A DNA stretch of 64,000 bases from Symbiodinium sp. CCMP2592 (lineage: Eukaryota; Sar; Dinophyceae; Suessiales; Symbiodiniaceae), in NCBI GenBank assembly GCA_905221615.1, contig CAJNDT010006024.1:985017-1049016 (forward strand), read 5' to 3'. The notes under the pieces are model-generated. The model was not told where the DNA came from, did not search any database, and saw only the letters and a list, made by a program, of their open reading frames with translations. The position numbers and the translations under genes are program-made. This document shows, one piece after another, positions 25,683 through 36,039 of the stretch. Each line of letters begins with the position of its first letter. The stretch's first letter is position 1.

Positions 25683-25982
25683 CATCTTATGCTTTTGCCA
25701 GTATCACAAATATTACTATTCTCATGGTCATCATTACCCTTATATTACTAGTGGATAGTACCACTATCACCACTATTCCTATTATCAGTATTACACCCCC
25801 CCCCCCATAACGTACTACTAAAATTCCCGGACCTTCCTGCGAGAGAGTGGCAAGGCCTCCATCCTTCAGCTCCCCAACTCCGTGCTTGGTGCCATCCTGG
25901 CCCATCCACAGATCTACAGAAGTGTATAGAGTTTAGGGTTTACAGAAGGGGTCAGCGCTTCGAAAACCCTGAACCCTATAAC

Positions 25983-26099
25983 CATATGGGTTAGAAGGGG
26001 CCCCAACCCTGTAATTAGTGACTATAAGGAATATATTCGGGCCCTGTTGTATTCCTATTATACCACTATTACAGGGTGGGGGCCCCTTCTAACATATGG
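25983..26099. mobile_element. MITE-like element, family C
   Basis: ~36 bp terminal inverted repeats: catatgggttagaaggggcc at the left and ggggccccttctaacatatg at the right, extending inward through accctgtaattagtg and cactattacagggt. About 45 bases lie between the arms. It is the only copy of this family I see in the window. Confidence 0.75.
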
Positions 26100-26170
26100 G
26101 TACTGCCACCTTCTCCACTTGCACTGTCAGGCGGGAGGGCATCCCAACCCTCGGAACCTTCAAGGCGATG

Positions 26171-26330
26171 TAGGGGCCTTAACACTTCGAAGAGGGTTTT
26201 GGGGGACATTAATTATGCTATAATTCTAATCCGGAACCACCCCCCCCCTCAAAAAATGAAAATATTCTGATTATTAATTATCAAGGCCCCCAAAAAACAA
26301 AAAACTAATTCTTAATTATCAAGGCCCCTA
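26171..26330. mobile_element. MITE-like element, family A, with duplicated right end
   Basis: The left end is taggggccttaacacttcg. The right end occurs twice (attaattatcaaggcccc at 26271-26290, then taattatcaaggccccta to 26330), separated by an A/C-rich filler. This suggests nested insertion or end duplication. Confidence 0.7.
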
Positions 26331-26429
26331 CATTGGGGCATCACTGGGATCGATTTCCGAAGACCCGAGCTTCGAGACCTAGGGGTCTCAAGGCTCTGAA
26401 TCTGGGGCTGTGTCTGGACCCTACCCATA

Positions 26430-26512
26430 TAGGCCCCATAGTAGTTCCTTTCTGGGGTTCATGTTTAGAATCCAAGACGGTAATCCCAAACAGGAGCTAC
26501 TATGGGGCCTAT
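26430..26512. mobile_element. hairpin element, family B, with extended ends
   Basis: Left arm ataggccccatagtagttcc, right arm aggagctactatggggccta. The arms extend those at 23569-23630 and end in AGGCCCC, like family A, so B may share end recognition with A. Confidence 0.75.
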
Positions 26513-26891
26513 GAGTAACCGGTCCGAAAAGTAGGGCTATGGAGTGTGAGTAGACGGGACTGCGCCTTCTGCACCCTGAAGCTGCACATGTTCGGGTTTC
26601 TGCAGACATCTTCTAAGCCAAACTATCTAATCCTCAGAACTCTACGTGGTCCGTTGTGAACGGGGTGGGGGGTCTCAGGTGCCGTGTCGGGTATTCTCCT
26701 TTCACTGGCGCAAGGAAGGTTGTGAGGTAGGCTGGATGCTGATGCTGATGCTTCCCGTTGAGCCGTTGGATTCGGGCCCGGCAGTAGATCTGAAAGATGA
26801 ACCTGACTTTTGATCCGATCGATTCAAGACACGCCTCCAACAAGGTCTGAAAGAACGGCTCTTTCAGCCACGCCCATATGCTCACGTACTA

Positions 26892-26973
26892 GAAAGGCCT
26901 TAAGAAGTAGACTAGGGTTTCGGGGTATATCATACTGTAACGAAAATAAGGAACCCCAGAATAGTATAGGCCC
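26892..26973. mobile_element. MITE-like element, family A, right end truncated
   Basis: It runs from gaaaggccttaagaagtaga to ataaggaaccccagaatagt, then ataggccca. The AATTATT segment of the right end is missing. Confidence 0.65.
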
Positions 26974-27112
26974 ATTTCTTACTCTGACTTGCGCAGAGAA
27001 ATCCCACGCCCCCCGCGCCGACCTCGAGACTGGTGTCCTCGGGTGGCTGTTGCCACGGGCGACATCCCGCCATAATTGCTGATCTTGAAAAATGTAGAAG
27101 TGATCATAATAC

Positions 27113-27113
27113 C

Positions 27114-27176
<63 letters not shown>

Positions 27177-27195
27177 TCACCCCCCCCCCATGACA
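27113..27195. repeat. (TA)n/(GTAT)n run joined to poly-C, junction type G
   Basis: A simple AT run ends in ggtca, then a run of nine or ten C, then atgacagacc. The same junction order recurs (inverted) at 29945-30145 and at 48640-48720. Confidence 0.8.
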
Positions 27196-27399
27196 GACCA
27201 TCCCCTTTAAAACATCGCTCCCACCGGCGTGTTCGTGCTTTTTCCGGAGTATCGAGTTTGAGCCCTCCGAACGTATCCCTGGAACCACCAAAAGACTGAG
27301 ACCAGAAAGCAGCACGATAAGGCGCGCGGGTGTCCTACCAAGAAAGGAATTACAGAGCACACGTGTATGGATGAGGGTTGTGCTGACACACTACATAGT

Positions 27400-27826
27400 A
27401 AGCACTACACAGTAATCTTACTTGAGTCATATATAGAGCAGATTCCAGCATTTCCAAAATTTCCAAAATTCTCTCCCCTAACTTTCCAGATTTCCAAAAT
27501 TTCCAAATTTCCAAAATTTCCAAAATTTCTAAAATTTCTAAAATTTCCAAAATTTCCAAAATTTCCAAAATTTCCAAAATTTCCAAAATTTCCCGACCTA
27601 GTCGACAGGATTTTTCCAAAACATAAGGGCTGACTTTTTGGAAATTTTGGAAATTTTGGAAAGTTTGGAAATTTTGGAAATTTTGGAAATTTTAGAAATT
27701 TTGGAAATTTTGGGAATTTTGGGAATTTTGGAAATCCGGAAAGTTAGGGGAGAGAATTTTGGAAATTTTGGAAATGCTGGAATCTGCTCTATATATGACT
27801 CAAGTAAGATTACTGTGTAGTGCTTT
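27400..27826. repeat. ~430 bp palindrome built on TTTCCAAAA units
   Basis: The left arm starts aagcactacacagtaatctt at 27400; the right arm ends in its reverse complement at 27826. Each arm holds ~75 bases of unique sequence, then ~11 units of the 9-mer tttccaaaa (tttggaaaa on the right). The centre is ~40 bases. Arms match almost perfectly across ~195-205 bases, so this would extrude as a cruciform or fold as one long hairpin if transcribed. Confidence 0.9.
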
Positions 27827-27829
27827 TAA

Positions 27830-29432
27830 CACTAACGTTGACATGTATATTAATGCTTTCATTTCGAATATGCACATTACTAATTCTATTATTAACATTA
27901 ATACTCCTACGCCTACCAATAGTCATATTCATATTGATATTAATGCCAATACTAACAGACTCCTGCGTATATTAATGTCCGCAGATATACATAGCACTAT
28001 CTGAAAAGCAAATATATCAATGCATTCGTGTACTAACGTAGTATATTCGTATTTAATTTGTCATATTCCCAGTTTCCAACGTGACAATATACTACTTGTT
28101 AACGTCTGATTATACTGTATTGATATGCTGATATGCTAACTTGCTAAGACACGAATACTGTAATATGCAAGTACACTGACACATGGCAATGGTATACTAA
28201 CATATGGATATACCAAAAAAGTTGTTAGATAATATACGAATATGATAAATGAAGTAGCATACCAGGATACTCATACACTAATATGTTAATAATCGAAGAT
28301 AATAGCACACCAATATACTAATGTACTCATGCACGAACGTACGCATGCATTAATATACTAAGAGCATACAAACATGCAGGTATACAAACATATTACTGTT
28401 CGAATACATTATAATGGGTTGGTTTACTAAGCTGTTTATATAATCTATCAGTATACTAATATATCAAAACAAATTATAGTATTGATACGCATACTAGCAC
28501 GTCCGCGAATATTACACTGATGTTAAATTCATCATTAAGACTGATTAAAACTGACATCGACATTGGCACTGGCATCAACACTAACTATCACTAAAGATGC
28601 TAGTGTACTAATATACGAATACTGTAAAAGGCAAGTACACTGACATGTTCACATGCCATTATGCCAACATATTGATATACCTATAAGCTATTAGGGAAAA
28701 TACGAATATAGTAAATGTAGTAATAGACCACTATAATAATATACTAATATACTACTACGTTAACATACGAATATCATGATACACCAATATACTAATGTAC
28801 TCATGCACCAACGTACTAATATATTCGCGCAATCTTCAACTCTGCAAATATACTATTGTTCGAATACATTACTGTATTATTATATTAAGCTCAAAATGTA
28901 CGAATCAATCAGTATATTCACATATCAAAACTATTTCTATTACTGATACTAATACCAGCACTTCTGTGAACAATAAACAGATACTAAAACCAGCATTCAG
29001 ACTGATACTAATAGTAACACGAGTACTATTACTGACATTGACATCGACACTGGCACTAACACCAGCACGAACATAATCACGAGTTCATATTTACTATTAT
29101 TGATATGTATACTTTTATTCAATACTAATACTAATACTGATGCTAATACTAATACTAAATACCAATACCAATACTAGTACTAAAGCAATACCCATCCTAA
29201 TATCAATACTACCACAAAACTATTACTCATATGAACACTGATACCAGGATTAGGACTACTACAAACAATGACAGCAGTACTAAGAATAGAACCAAGAACA
29301 ATACATATTAATCCTAACACTAATACTAGTACTAATACTAGCTACTAATTCTAATACTCATACTCATACCAATACTAATGTCACCACTACTGCTGCTACT
29401 ACTACTGCTACTACTACGACTACTACTACTAC

Positions 29433-29464
<32 letters not shown>

Positions 29465-29815
29465 GTACACATACTTAATACTAAAACTAATACTGATACT
29501 CATACTAGTCACTAATACTAATACTAATACTCATTCTAATACTAATACAAATACCAATACTAATGCTACCACTACTACTGCTGTGCGACAACTATTGCTA
29601 GTACGACGACTACTACTATTAACATCAATACACATACTTAATGCTAATACTAAGAGTAATACTAATTCGAATACTATTACTCATACTAAACATCCTAATA
29701 TCAATACTACCACAAAACTAATACTAATGCTAACACTGATACAAGAATTAAGATCTACAAACAGTAATAGTGGTACGAAGAGCAGAATTGAGATTAAGAT
29801 TGGGACTAGGAGCGC
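27830..29815. repeat. AT-rich tract of degenerate ACTAAT words
   Basis: Nearly 2 kb is made of short words such as actaatact, atactaata and aacatactaat, with a pure (CTA)n stretch around 29395-29465. It is not a simple tandem array, because word order drifts. Its vocabulary is the reverse complement of the tract at 48800-50450. No coding evidence. Confidence 0.85.
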
Positions 29816-29944
29816 TGCATGCGTGTGAAGAAATTTCCAAAAATTGCAAACCATCTAAAAGAACATTTTGGAATTGAGTTTGGGAGAAGTGTCTGTCGCC
29901 TATCCGTTGACAGATCCTGCCTGGGGACGCACGCCACCCTTCCC

Positions 29945-30145
29945 CTTCCCCACGACGGTCTGTCATGGGGGGGGGGGGGGGGGGAGCATATATATATATA
30001 TATATGTGTGTGTGTAGGTATATGTATAAGCATATACACACCTATACATATGTAAATATGCACGTATATACATATATAGGTAAGATACATATATACATAT
30101 ACACATATATACACGCATATTATATTATATATCATAATATATCAG
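29945..30145. repeat. poly-G run joined to (TA)n, junction type G
   Basis: cgacggtctgtcat is followed by 18 G, then agcatatatata and ~150 bases of TA/TG/CATA simple sequence. It is the inverted counterpart of 27113-27195. Confidence 0.85.
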
Positions 30146-30159
30146 ATAACAGATACTAG

Positions 30160-31300
30160 AGACGGATCGGAAAATAATTGCTATGTCCGGTAAGGCAATC
30201 TAAAGCTTCTGCACTAGAACCGCCAGAGCTTTTCGAAGGGTAGGCAGCTCAAACCCTGGCCCCTCACGAGTGCAATCCACGACCTGATTCTCGAGGCTTC
30301 AAAAAACTACAGATAAAGCAACTGCTGACCCCTTCATGCCGCCAAGGTGCTATGGTGAAGATGTCTTCTCCAAAGATATCCGACATGTCGACCTGGGCCG
30401 GTGTACGATCGCTACGTTGAAAGAGAGCCTGGATTGTGGGGCAGCTGCTGACAAGACTTCGGCACGCTCGGCTTGACTAGCAGCCATCCTTGCTTTTCGA
30501 CATCACCGAGTCCATGGACTCTTGAGCTTACATGTACTTATCTGCTACATGCCTGGCCAGTGCCCGCGCAGCGGCTTCACCCAGTAGTTAGTGAAGTCTC
30601 CGGATGCAGTGTCATCGTGGATGGCAGGTAACTTCTCCGAACGTGCACGAGCAGAGTCCCCCGCATTCAGAACCACCGCAGCATCCAGCTTTGCCTGGGT
30701 TCTCAGTCTCTGCGAGACACTGCCGTCAGACTCACAGCAAATCCTGTGTCCCTATGCCTGCACCATGGTATAGGACGCGTGGCAACCCGATGTTACATGC
30801 ATGAAGTCCGGCGACAAGGTTGCATTACGTCTTCCAAGTGCCGAAACCTCAGCGAGGAGGCGATTCCTATAGAGTGCTTACGTTCATGATACGCGCTGAT
30901 TGGGACCTGCACGCCATGAAGGCTTCTTAGATTCTTCTTTTCCGTCTTGCATAGAGGGCTTTTATACAAACCCTCCATGAGGGCTTCTTCTATTCCGCCA
31001 GATTCCATATGAAGCGGGCAGCTGAGGTGTGAGCTTTGTACATGCTGGGCATCTTCAGGTCGAGAACCTGCTCAGAGCTAAGATCATCTGACCCAGATGG
31101 CCCCAGATTCTCTGAATACAACTACCACAGTATGCACTGCCAGCACTCCTCCCATTTGTGCCTGTAACCTGTACTTCGAGCAACGGACTTGCATAATGTC
31201 AGCGCGGAAGCTCAAACCAACTGGCTTCTGCGCGAAGACCCAACTTTGGCAACCCCTAAACCCTAAACCAACTTTTGGACGCAAACTTTAATGTGAGCTC
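30160..31300. other. no gene recognised
   Basis: Mixed unique DNA. No motif or exon set that I can support; AGAG words begin to rise toward its right side. Confidence 0.4.
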
Positions 31301-31304
31301 GTGA

Positions 31305-31425
31305 TTATTAAAGGTCCCCTCAATAGAGCTAAACTCGGCCCGGCACACAATAATAAAAGGTCCCCTCAATAGAGCTAAACTCGGCCCGCACACAATAATA
31401 AAGACCCCTCAATAGTCCTAAAACC
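31305..31425. repeat. ~46 bp tandem repeat with AAGGTCCCCTCAATAG core
   Basis: Three copies of aaaggtcccctcaatag begin near 31309, 31355 and 31401 (the last with a small deletion), each followed by ctaaactcggccc-like sequence. The same 18 bp core, aaaaggtcccctcaatag, in the same orientation, is in the 268 bp repeats at 36040-37545. The repeats thus bracket the transposase and protease genes. Confidence 0.85.
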
Positions 31426-31556
31426 CGTCCCGTCCTAAAATTTTTAAGGTTTAAGTAGAGAAGCACTCCTACTACAAACTAACGCCCTGGAAGAGGAGAG
31501 ACAGAAACAGGCAAGATAAAGGACAGAGAGATAGCCAGCCAGCCAGACTTAAGGGT

Positions 31557-33765
31557 TTACAGCTTTGAAGAGCTCCCTGGTCCTGTCAAGAGAGGCACCT
31601 TGCTCCGCTTGAGAGCCTCTTTGCGCATGAGATACTTGAAGAGAAAATCATGATCACAAGAGAGGCAGCCCCCCTGCCAGCGGCAGCGAGAGCACCTCTG
31701 CAGGCCGAAGAGGTAGAGGTGCCGGATCTCAGAGACAGCTTCCTTGGAGAGATCGCTCCACCGGAAGAGGCTGTTGTTCTCTTCGAGAGTCTTTTTCGCT
31801 GCAGCCTTTGCAGAGGCCTTGAGCTTCGCAGAGGCTGCGAGAGCCTTGGCAGCCTTGGCCTGAGAGGCCTCCAGCGCTTTGGAGAGCTTCAGAGCCTTCT
31901 GCTGAGAGGCCTTGCTTTCCTCGGAGAGCTTGTCGCTCTCCTGGCAGCAGAGCTTTAAACCCTAACTATCACAGAGAACCCTCCCCACCCCAGCAGAGTC
32001 TCCTTCTGCAGAGCTTTCTCAAGAGGCAGAAGCCGCTGCTTCTGCCAGACCTTGCAGAGCTCAGCCGGCCACATTCGAGAGGCAGGTCCCTCGGAGAGGC
32101 TTGCAACGATCGATTCCATCCAAGAGAGCACGAACCACCCGCGCTCGGACGAAGCTTGAAAAGTGTTGTTCACAGGCGGGAGAGCAGGGTCGAGCACCCC
32201 CAGCAGAGCAGCCACAGTCCTGGCCTGCTTCAAAGCATTCTCAGAGGGTGGGTGCAAAGAGTCTCTGTAAGTGAGAGACCAGGGCTCATCTGGAGAGGCC
32301 CTCTCCCCTTCCAAGAGCGTCCAGTGGTTGGGGCCCAGAGACCAGATGGGGCAGAGCAGGCGGCACTTTCCAGCCAAGACTTGCTCGAGAGCCTTGTGCG
32401 GCCAGTCAGAGCCTGCACTCACAACCTCGAGCTGGTAGAGCAGAGCGGGCTCGAGAAGAGCGAACTCCTTCGTCTCGAGAGGCCACGTCCAGGAGAGCAG
32501 CTCCCAGCCCCAGAGCAAGTGCTGTTCTTCCAAGAGAACACTGAAAGAGGTCGGGACCTTGAGGAGGACGTGGTCGAAAGACCTCTCTTCTAGAGGCATC
32601 TGAAGAGCACCGCTAACTCTCAGAATGGATCGTAGAGTCTCGCGGGTCATAGAGTTGAAGCCCTTCCAGTGCCTTGGAGAGGCCCAGCCAGAGTTCTTTG
32701 CCTGCACGAGAGAGGCAGGGACAGAGAAGCTCCCGTAGGCAGAAAAGAGGTGCAGCTTGCCGTCAGAGAAGCCCTTCACGTCCCCTTCTCTGCCGAAGAA
32801 GAGCGCCCCAGCCTCTTCAGAGACCACTCGCACCGTGGTGTTCAGAGGCAGCGGCCAAGAGCTTGCATCCACCTCGCCAGAGGTCTCCTCGCCGTTCTTG
32901 GCTTTTGCGACCATCTTGTCGGCGAGAGCCTCCGCTGCTTTCTTCTTAGAGTGCTTCTTCTTCTTTTCTTCGCGGCAGAGGCTTTCAGCTTGAGGCTGGG
33001 CTTCGTCGTCACAGAGGGCTTCGTCACCGCGGAGAGCTTCGGCACCTTCTTGGCAGAGGCCTTGGCAGAGGCCTTCTCCGAGTCCTTGACGGTAGAGGCG
33101 GCCACCTTCTTCGCCTTAGAGGTGGTTGCTCGAGGCACGATGCCGGAGAGGACCTCTTTCTTGCTGCGTTCCTTCAGCTTCTTACCGAGAGCAGAGAGAA
33201 GCTTGGATCGCAGAACCCTCCTGACCAGAGCCCTGTTCTGGCGCTCCGCAGCCTTCTCTTTCGTCTTCTCCAGAAGAGCTTTGTAGTCTGCAGAGGTGGC
33301 CTCCAGCCGCAGATGTTTCCGACGGAGAGCCGGGGACAGCCTGAGGAAGAGGCTGTTGTTCAGCGGCAAGAGAAGCTCCTCCTGGATGCTGTCCGGGACG
33401 TCCAGAGAGTCATCGGCGCCATCTTCCGCAGGAGCCGGAGAGTCATAGCTCCACTGGATCAAGTCCGAGACGGCCTTGATGTTGGAAGAGAGCTTGAAGT
33501 CCGGAGGCTGCGGAACACCGTCTTTGGAGAGCCACTTGTACCGGTCGGAGAGCCAACTCTCTGGGATTCGTTTTGTTCCCACTCCCAGAGACAGCTCCTT
33601 GGCCCAGGCCTGGTCGCAGATTTTCACGAGAGCTCCGTTGCAGGGGCGGTACACCAAGAGTCCGTTGCGGACGGTGGCAGAGAGCACGAAGTCCTTCTCG
33701 GCCTGCCGCTTCTGCAGAGCACGTTGGGCAGCGACGGTGCAGAGGACTATGTGCTCGTAAGTCAC
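31557..33765 (-). CDS. Ulp1/C48-like protease-fold protein, frameshifted, two exons
   Basis: Partner gene of the transposase, starting ~50 bases after its stop. A Lys/Ala-rich N-terminal part (from about 33765, GTG or an upstream exon) runs into an A/G-rich tract near 32950-32985, where the frame changes by one. The reading then continues naturally (HSKKKAAEALADKMVAKA). The middle shows GPNHWTLLEG, TYRDSLHPP and TFQASSERGWFVLSWMES. This fits the His-Asp-Gln-Cys order of Ulp1/C48 cysteine proteases, but where family members have CG the sequence reads RG (codon CGC, one transition from TGC). A 50 base GA-AG intron (32002-31953) joins ALQK in frame to a last exon, 31952-31557, with an Ala/Lys coiled coil and a CSRCRWQGGCLSCDH zinc-type cluster. 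Stop TAA is at 31559-31557. Likely role: accessory protein of the mobile element. Catalytic activity is doubtful in this copy. Confidence 0.6.
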
Positions 33766-33818
33766 CTGCCAGCGAAGGGAGAGATTCCAATTGTTTTCAT
33801 TTAGTTTATTATTAGGTC

Positions 33819-36008
33819 CTAAGTAAGAGCGGCCTGGAAGAGACCCTTGTTCTTCTCTCTCCAGAGGGTCCGTTGCTCGGTCAAGGCTTCTCGGAAGAGT
33901 GACTTGAAAGAGCGAGCAAAGTCGGTGTCCGTCACCTGGAGATAGTGAGTGAGCTTTCCGAGAATCTCGACAGAGGCCTGGTTCACGACCTGCTGAGTCT
34001 GCTGGACTTCAGAGGAGAAGATGGCCGCGAAAGAGTCTCGGATGTAGAGCGAGCAAGGTTCTTCAGAGCCCTGCTGCTGCACCACCCAGTTCAAGAGCAC
34101 ACCGTCCATGTTAGAGGCAGGTTGCTGCATTATGTCGATCTCAGAGAACTCCTGCGGGTAGAGAGCCCGCAGTTTCACAGCCCACTGAAGAGACCGGCAT
34201 TTCTCGCCAGAGAGGTGCACAACCTCAGAGTTCCCCACACGGTACCGCTCCATGGAGATGTACCGGCCTTCAGAGTCCAAGTTCGAGAGGCGGCAGTGCT
34301 TCCCCGGGAACACCAAGAGACCAGCGGACACCTCAGCAGAGGGAGTGCCATCACCGCAGAGGCCGTGGATCTTCTGCCGGGCCTCATAGGTGATGCGGAA
34401 CTTGTCCGCCTCAGAGTGTGCTCGCTTGACCTTAGAGCCGGGCTTGAGCTTAGAGTCGGAAGGCTGCTCGTCCATGTCTCCCAAGACCTGGAGAGGTCCG
34501 TCTTCGCCCAGACTTTCCTCCAGAGCTGTTCGGGCAGCCTGAAGCTCCTGGCGAAGAGAGTCTCCGCTGCCAGGGTGAACTTGCAAGAGCTCATCTTCGC
34601 TGAAGAGAAGCTTCTTCGGCTGAGCTTTGGCCCAGAGCGGCACCTGGTCGCTCATGCCGAGCACAAAGTCTTTGCGAGAGTTCAGGACAGAGGCAGGGTC
34701 GGCCACGAGCTTTTCAGAGGCCAGAGCCTCCTCAGAGGCACACGTCATGGCCCAGAGGGCCCGATCACAGGCCTGGAAGGTCAGCTGAGAGCGTACCTTC
34801 TCCTCGGTGGGAGAGAGGTGCGTCACCTGCTCCGCCACCAAGAACTTCGCACCAGAGTCCGTCACCAGGCGGTCCGTCAAAGAGAGCCGGTACTTCTTTG
34901 AGGCCAAGAGTTTGCGCTTCCTGTCCAGAGCAAGCTTGGCCAGCTTCTGCAGAGAGTGCTTCTCAGGGTCTTCGTGAGGCAAGAGTTCGGCCTTTCGAAG
35001 CAGAGCCTGGCTTTTCTGCACCAAGAGAGTCAAGTACTCCGCAAAGAAGTCCTGCTTGGAGACAGAGTGGCCGTGTTGCCTTTCAGTCGCATGCCACTGC
35101 TTCAGAGCGGGCAAGAGGTCGGGAAAGTCCGCCTTGCGACCGCCGCCCTTTTGCCGCATGTAGCGACAAGAGCGCTTGGCCTTGCGAGAGGCTCTGCTCT
35201 TCGGGTGGAGCTTGTGCTTCTCCACGAGAGCCTCCCAGACGGCCTTCTTGCCAGAGTACTCCTTGAGAGTCTGCACAGGGAGGCCGTGCTTTTCCGAGAG
35301 TTGCCCCCAGTGCTCCCGCTCAGAGACTTCGGGCGAGCGAGAGCCCGCCTCCTGGCAGAGGAGCAGCTTCTCGTAGGCGGTCAGCTCTCTTCTTGCAGAG
35401 ACCTGGACACGTACTCGCCTGTTGCTGGAAGAGGGAGCTGTGCCAGAGCCAAGAGGCCGACCGCCTTTGTTGAAGCTCTTCTGCACCACAGCTTCAGCCC
35501 TGTCAGAGAGAGCGTCCTGGTACTCCCGAGCGAGAGCTCGCAGTCGCTCGTAAGCCTCAGAGTGCCTGTTCCGAAGAGTCGCCTTCACAGGAACAGACTC
35601 GGCAGAGCGAGCGGCTCGGTCTTCTGCAGAGCCCCAGAAACTTCTCAGAGACTTTTGTTTCGAGCCAGAGCTCGAGAGACTGTCGAAGGAGAGCCGCCTC
35701 TTCACGGCCGGAGTTCGGGCCTGTTCTGGAAGAGTTTCTTCTTCCCCCTCAGAGTACACAACCAGAGCAGCTCCTTGGCCGTCAGGCTGCTCCGGCAGAG
35801 TCCGTGCCTGAGAACGCTCCGGCAGAGTCCGTGCCTGAGAGCTTTCCGCGTTGCCCTGAGTGTCTAGACCCTCTTCCTGAGAGGTTTCCACGTTGCTCTC
35901 AGCTTTAGCGCGGGCCAAGAGAGCCTCCGCTTCAGCTGCGGCCTTGGCAACCAGAGCCTCGGCCTGCTCTTTTGCTTGCTGCAAGAGCCGCTTCGCACGG
36001 TCCTGCAC
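33819..36008 (-). CDS. pogo/Tigger-like DDE transposase
   Basis: 729 codons open in this exon. A polypyrimidine tract and CAG directly precede 36008 in sense direction, so the first codons may be an exon start and the true ATG may lie upstream. An Ala/Glu/Lys coiled coil (residues 1-40) and a Ser/Gln linker come first. A basic, HTH-like region follows (about 205-330, with KGGGRKADFPDLLPALKQW, as in Tc5/CENP-B HTH modules). Then DDE-type motifs: FVLGMSDQVPLWAK (D454), a strand like the family's phosphate/kinase-like middle (GLLVFPGKH), LYIRDSFAAIF (D658) and HYLQVTDTDFARSFKSLFRE (D694). The last matches the LQPLDxxxxxxFK signature of pogo-like enzymes. Known role of the family: cut-and-paste transposition, usually at TA. 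The reading is intact. The sense strand is very rich in CTCT. I see no clear terminal inverted repeats, only the flanking direct-repeat arrays. Confidence 0.7.
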   Translation of the reverse strand: MQDRAKRLLQQAKEQAEALVAKAAAEAEALLARAKAESNVETSQEEGLDTQGNAESSQARTLPERSQARTLPEQPDGQGAALVVYSEGEEETLPEQARTPAVKRRLSFDSLSSSGSKQKSLRSFWGSAEDRAARSAESVPVKATLRNRHSEAYERLRALAREYQDALSDRAEAVVQKSFNKGGRPLGSGTAPSSSNRRVRVQVSARRELTAYEKLLLCQEAGSRSPEVSEREHWGQLSEKHGLPVQTLKEYSGKKAVWEALVEKHKLHPKSRASRKAKRSCRYMRQKGGGRKADFPDLLPALKQWHATERQHGHSVSKQDFFAEYLTLLVQKSQALLRKAELLPHEDPEKHSLQKLAKLALDRKRKLLASKKYRLSLTDRLVTDSGAKFLVAEQVTHLSPTEEKVRSQLTFQACDRALWAMTCASEEALASEKLVADPASVLNSRKDFVLGMSDQVPLWAKAQPKKLLFSEDELLQVHPGSGDSLRQELQAARTALEESLGEDGPLQVLGDMDEQPSDSKLKPGSKVKRAHSEADKFRITYEARQKIHGLCGDGTPSAEVSAGLLVFPGKHCRLSNLDSEGRYISMERYRVGNSEVVHLSGEKCRSLQWAVKLRALYPQEFSEIDIMQQPASNMDGVLLNWVVQQQGSEEPCSLYIRDSFAAIFSSEVQQTQQVVNQASVEILGKLTHYLQVTDTDFARSFKSLFREALTEQRTLWREKNKGLFQAALT

Positions 36009-36039
36009 TTGCGACTTGAAAGAAAGAGGGTGTCGGATT

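Noticed and set aside
33945..35867. Open frames of 300+ codons on the plus strand opposite the transposase
   Set aside because: Arg/Leu/Glu-rich shadows produced by the CTCT-biased minus-strand gene.
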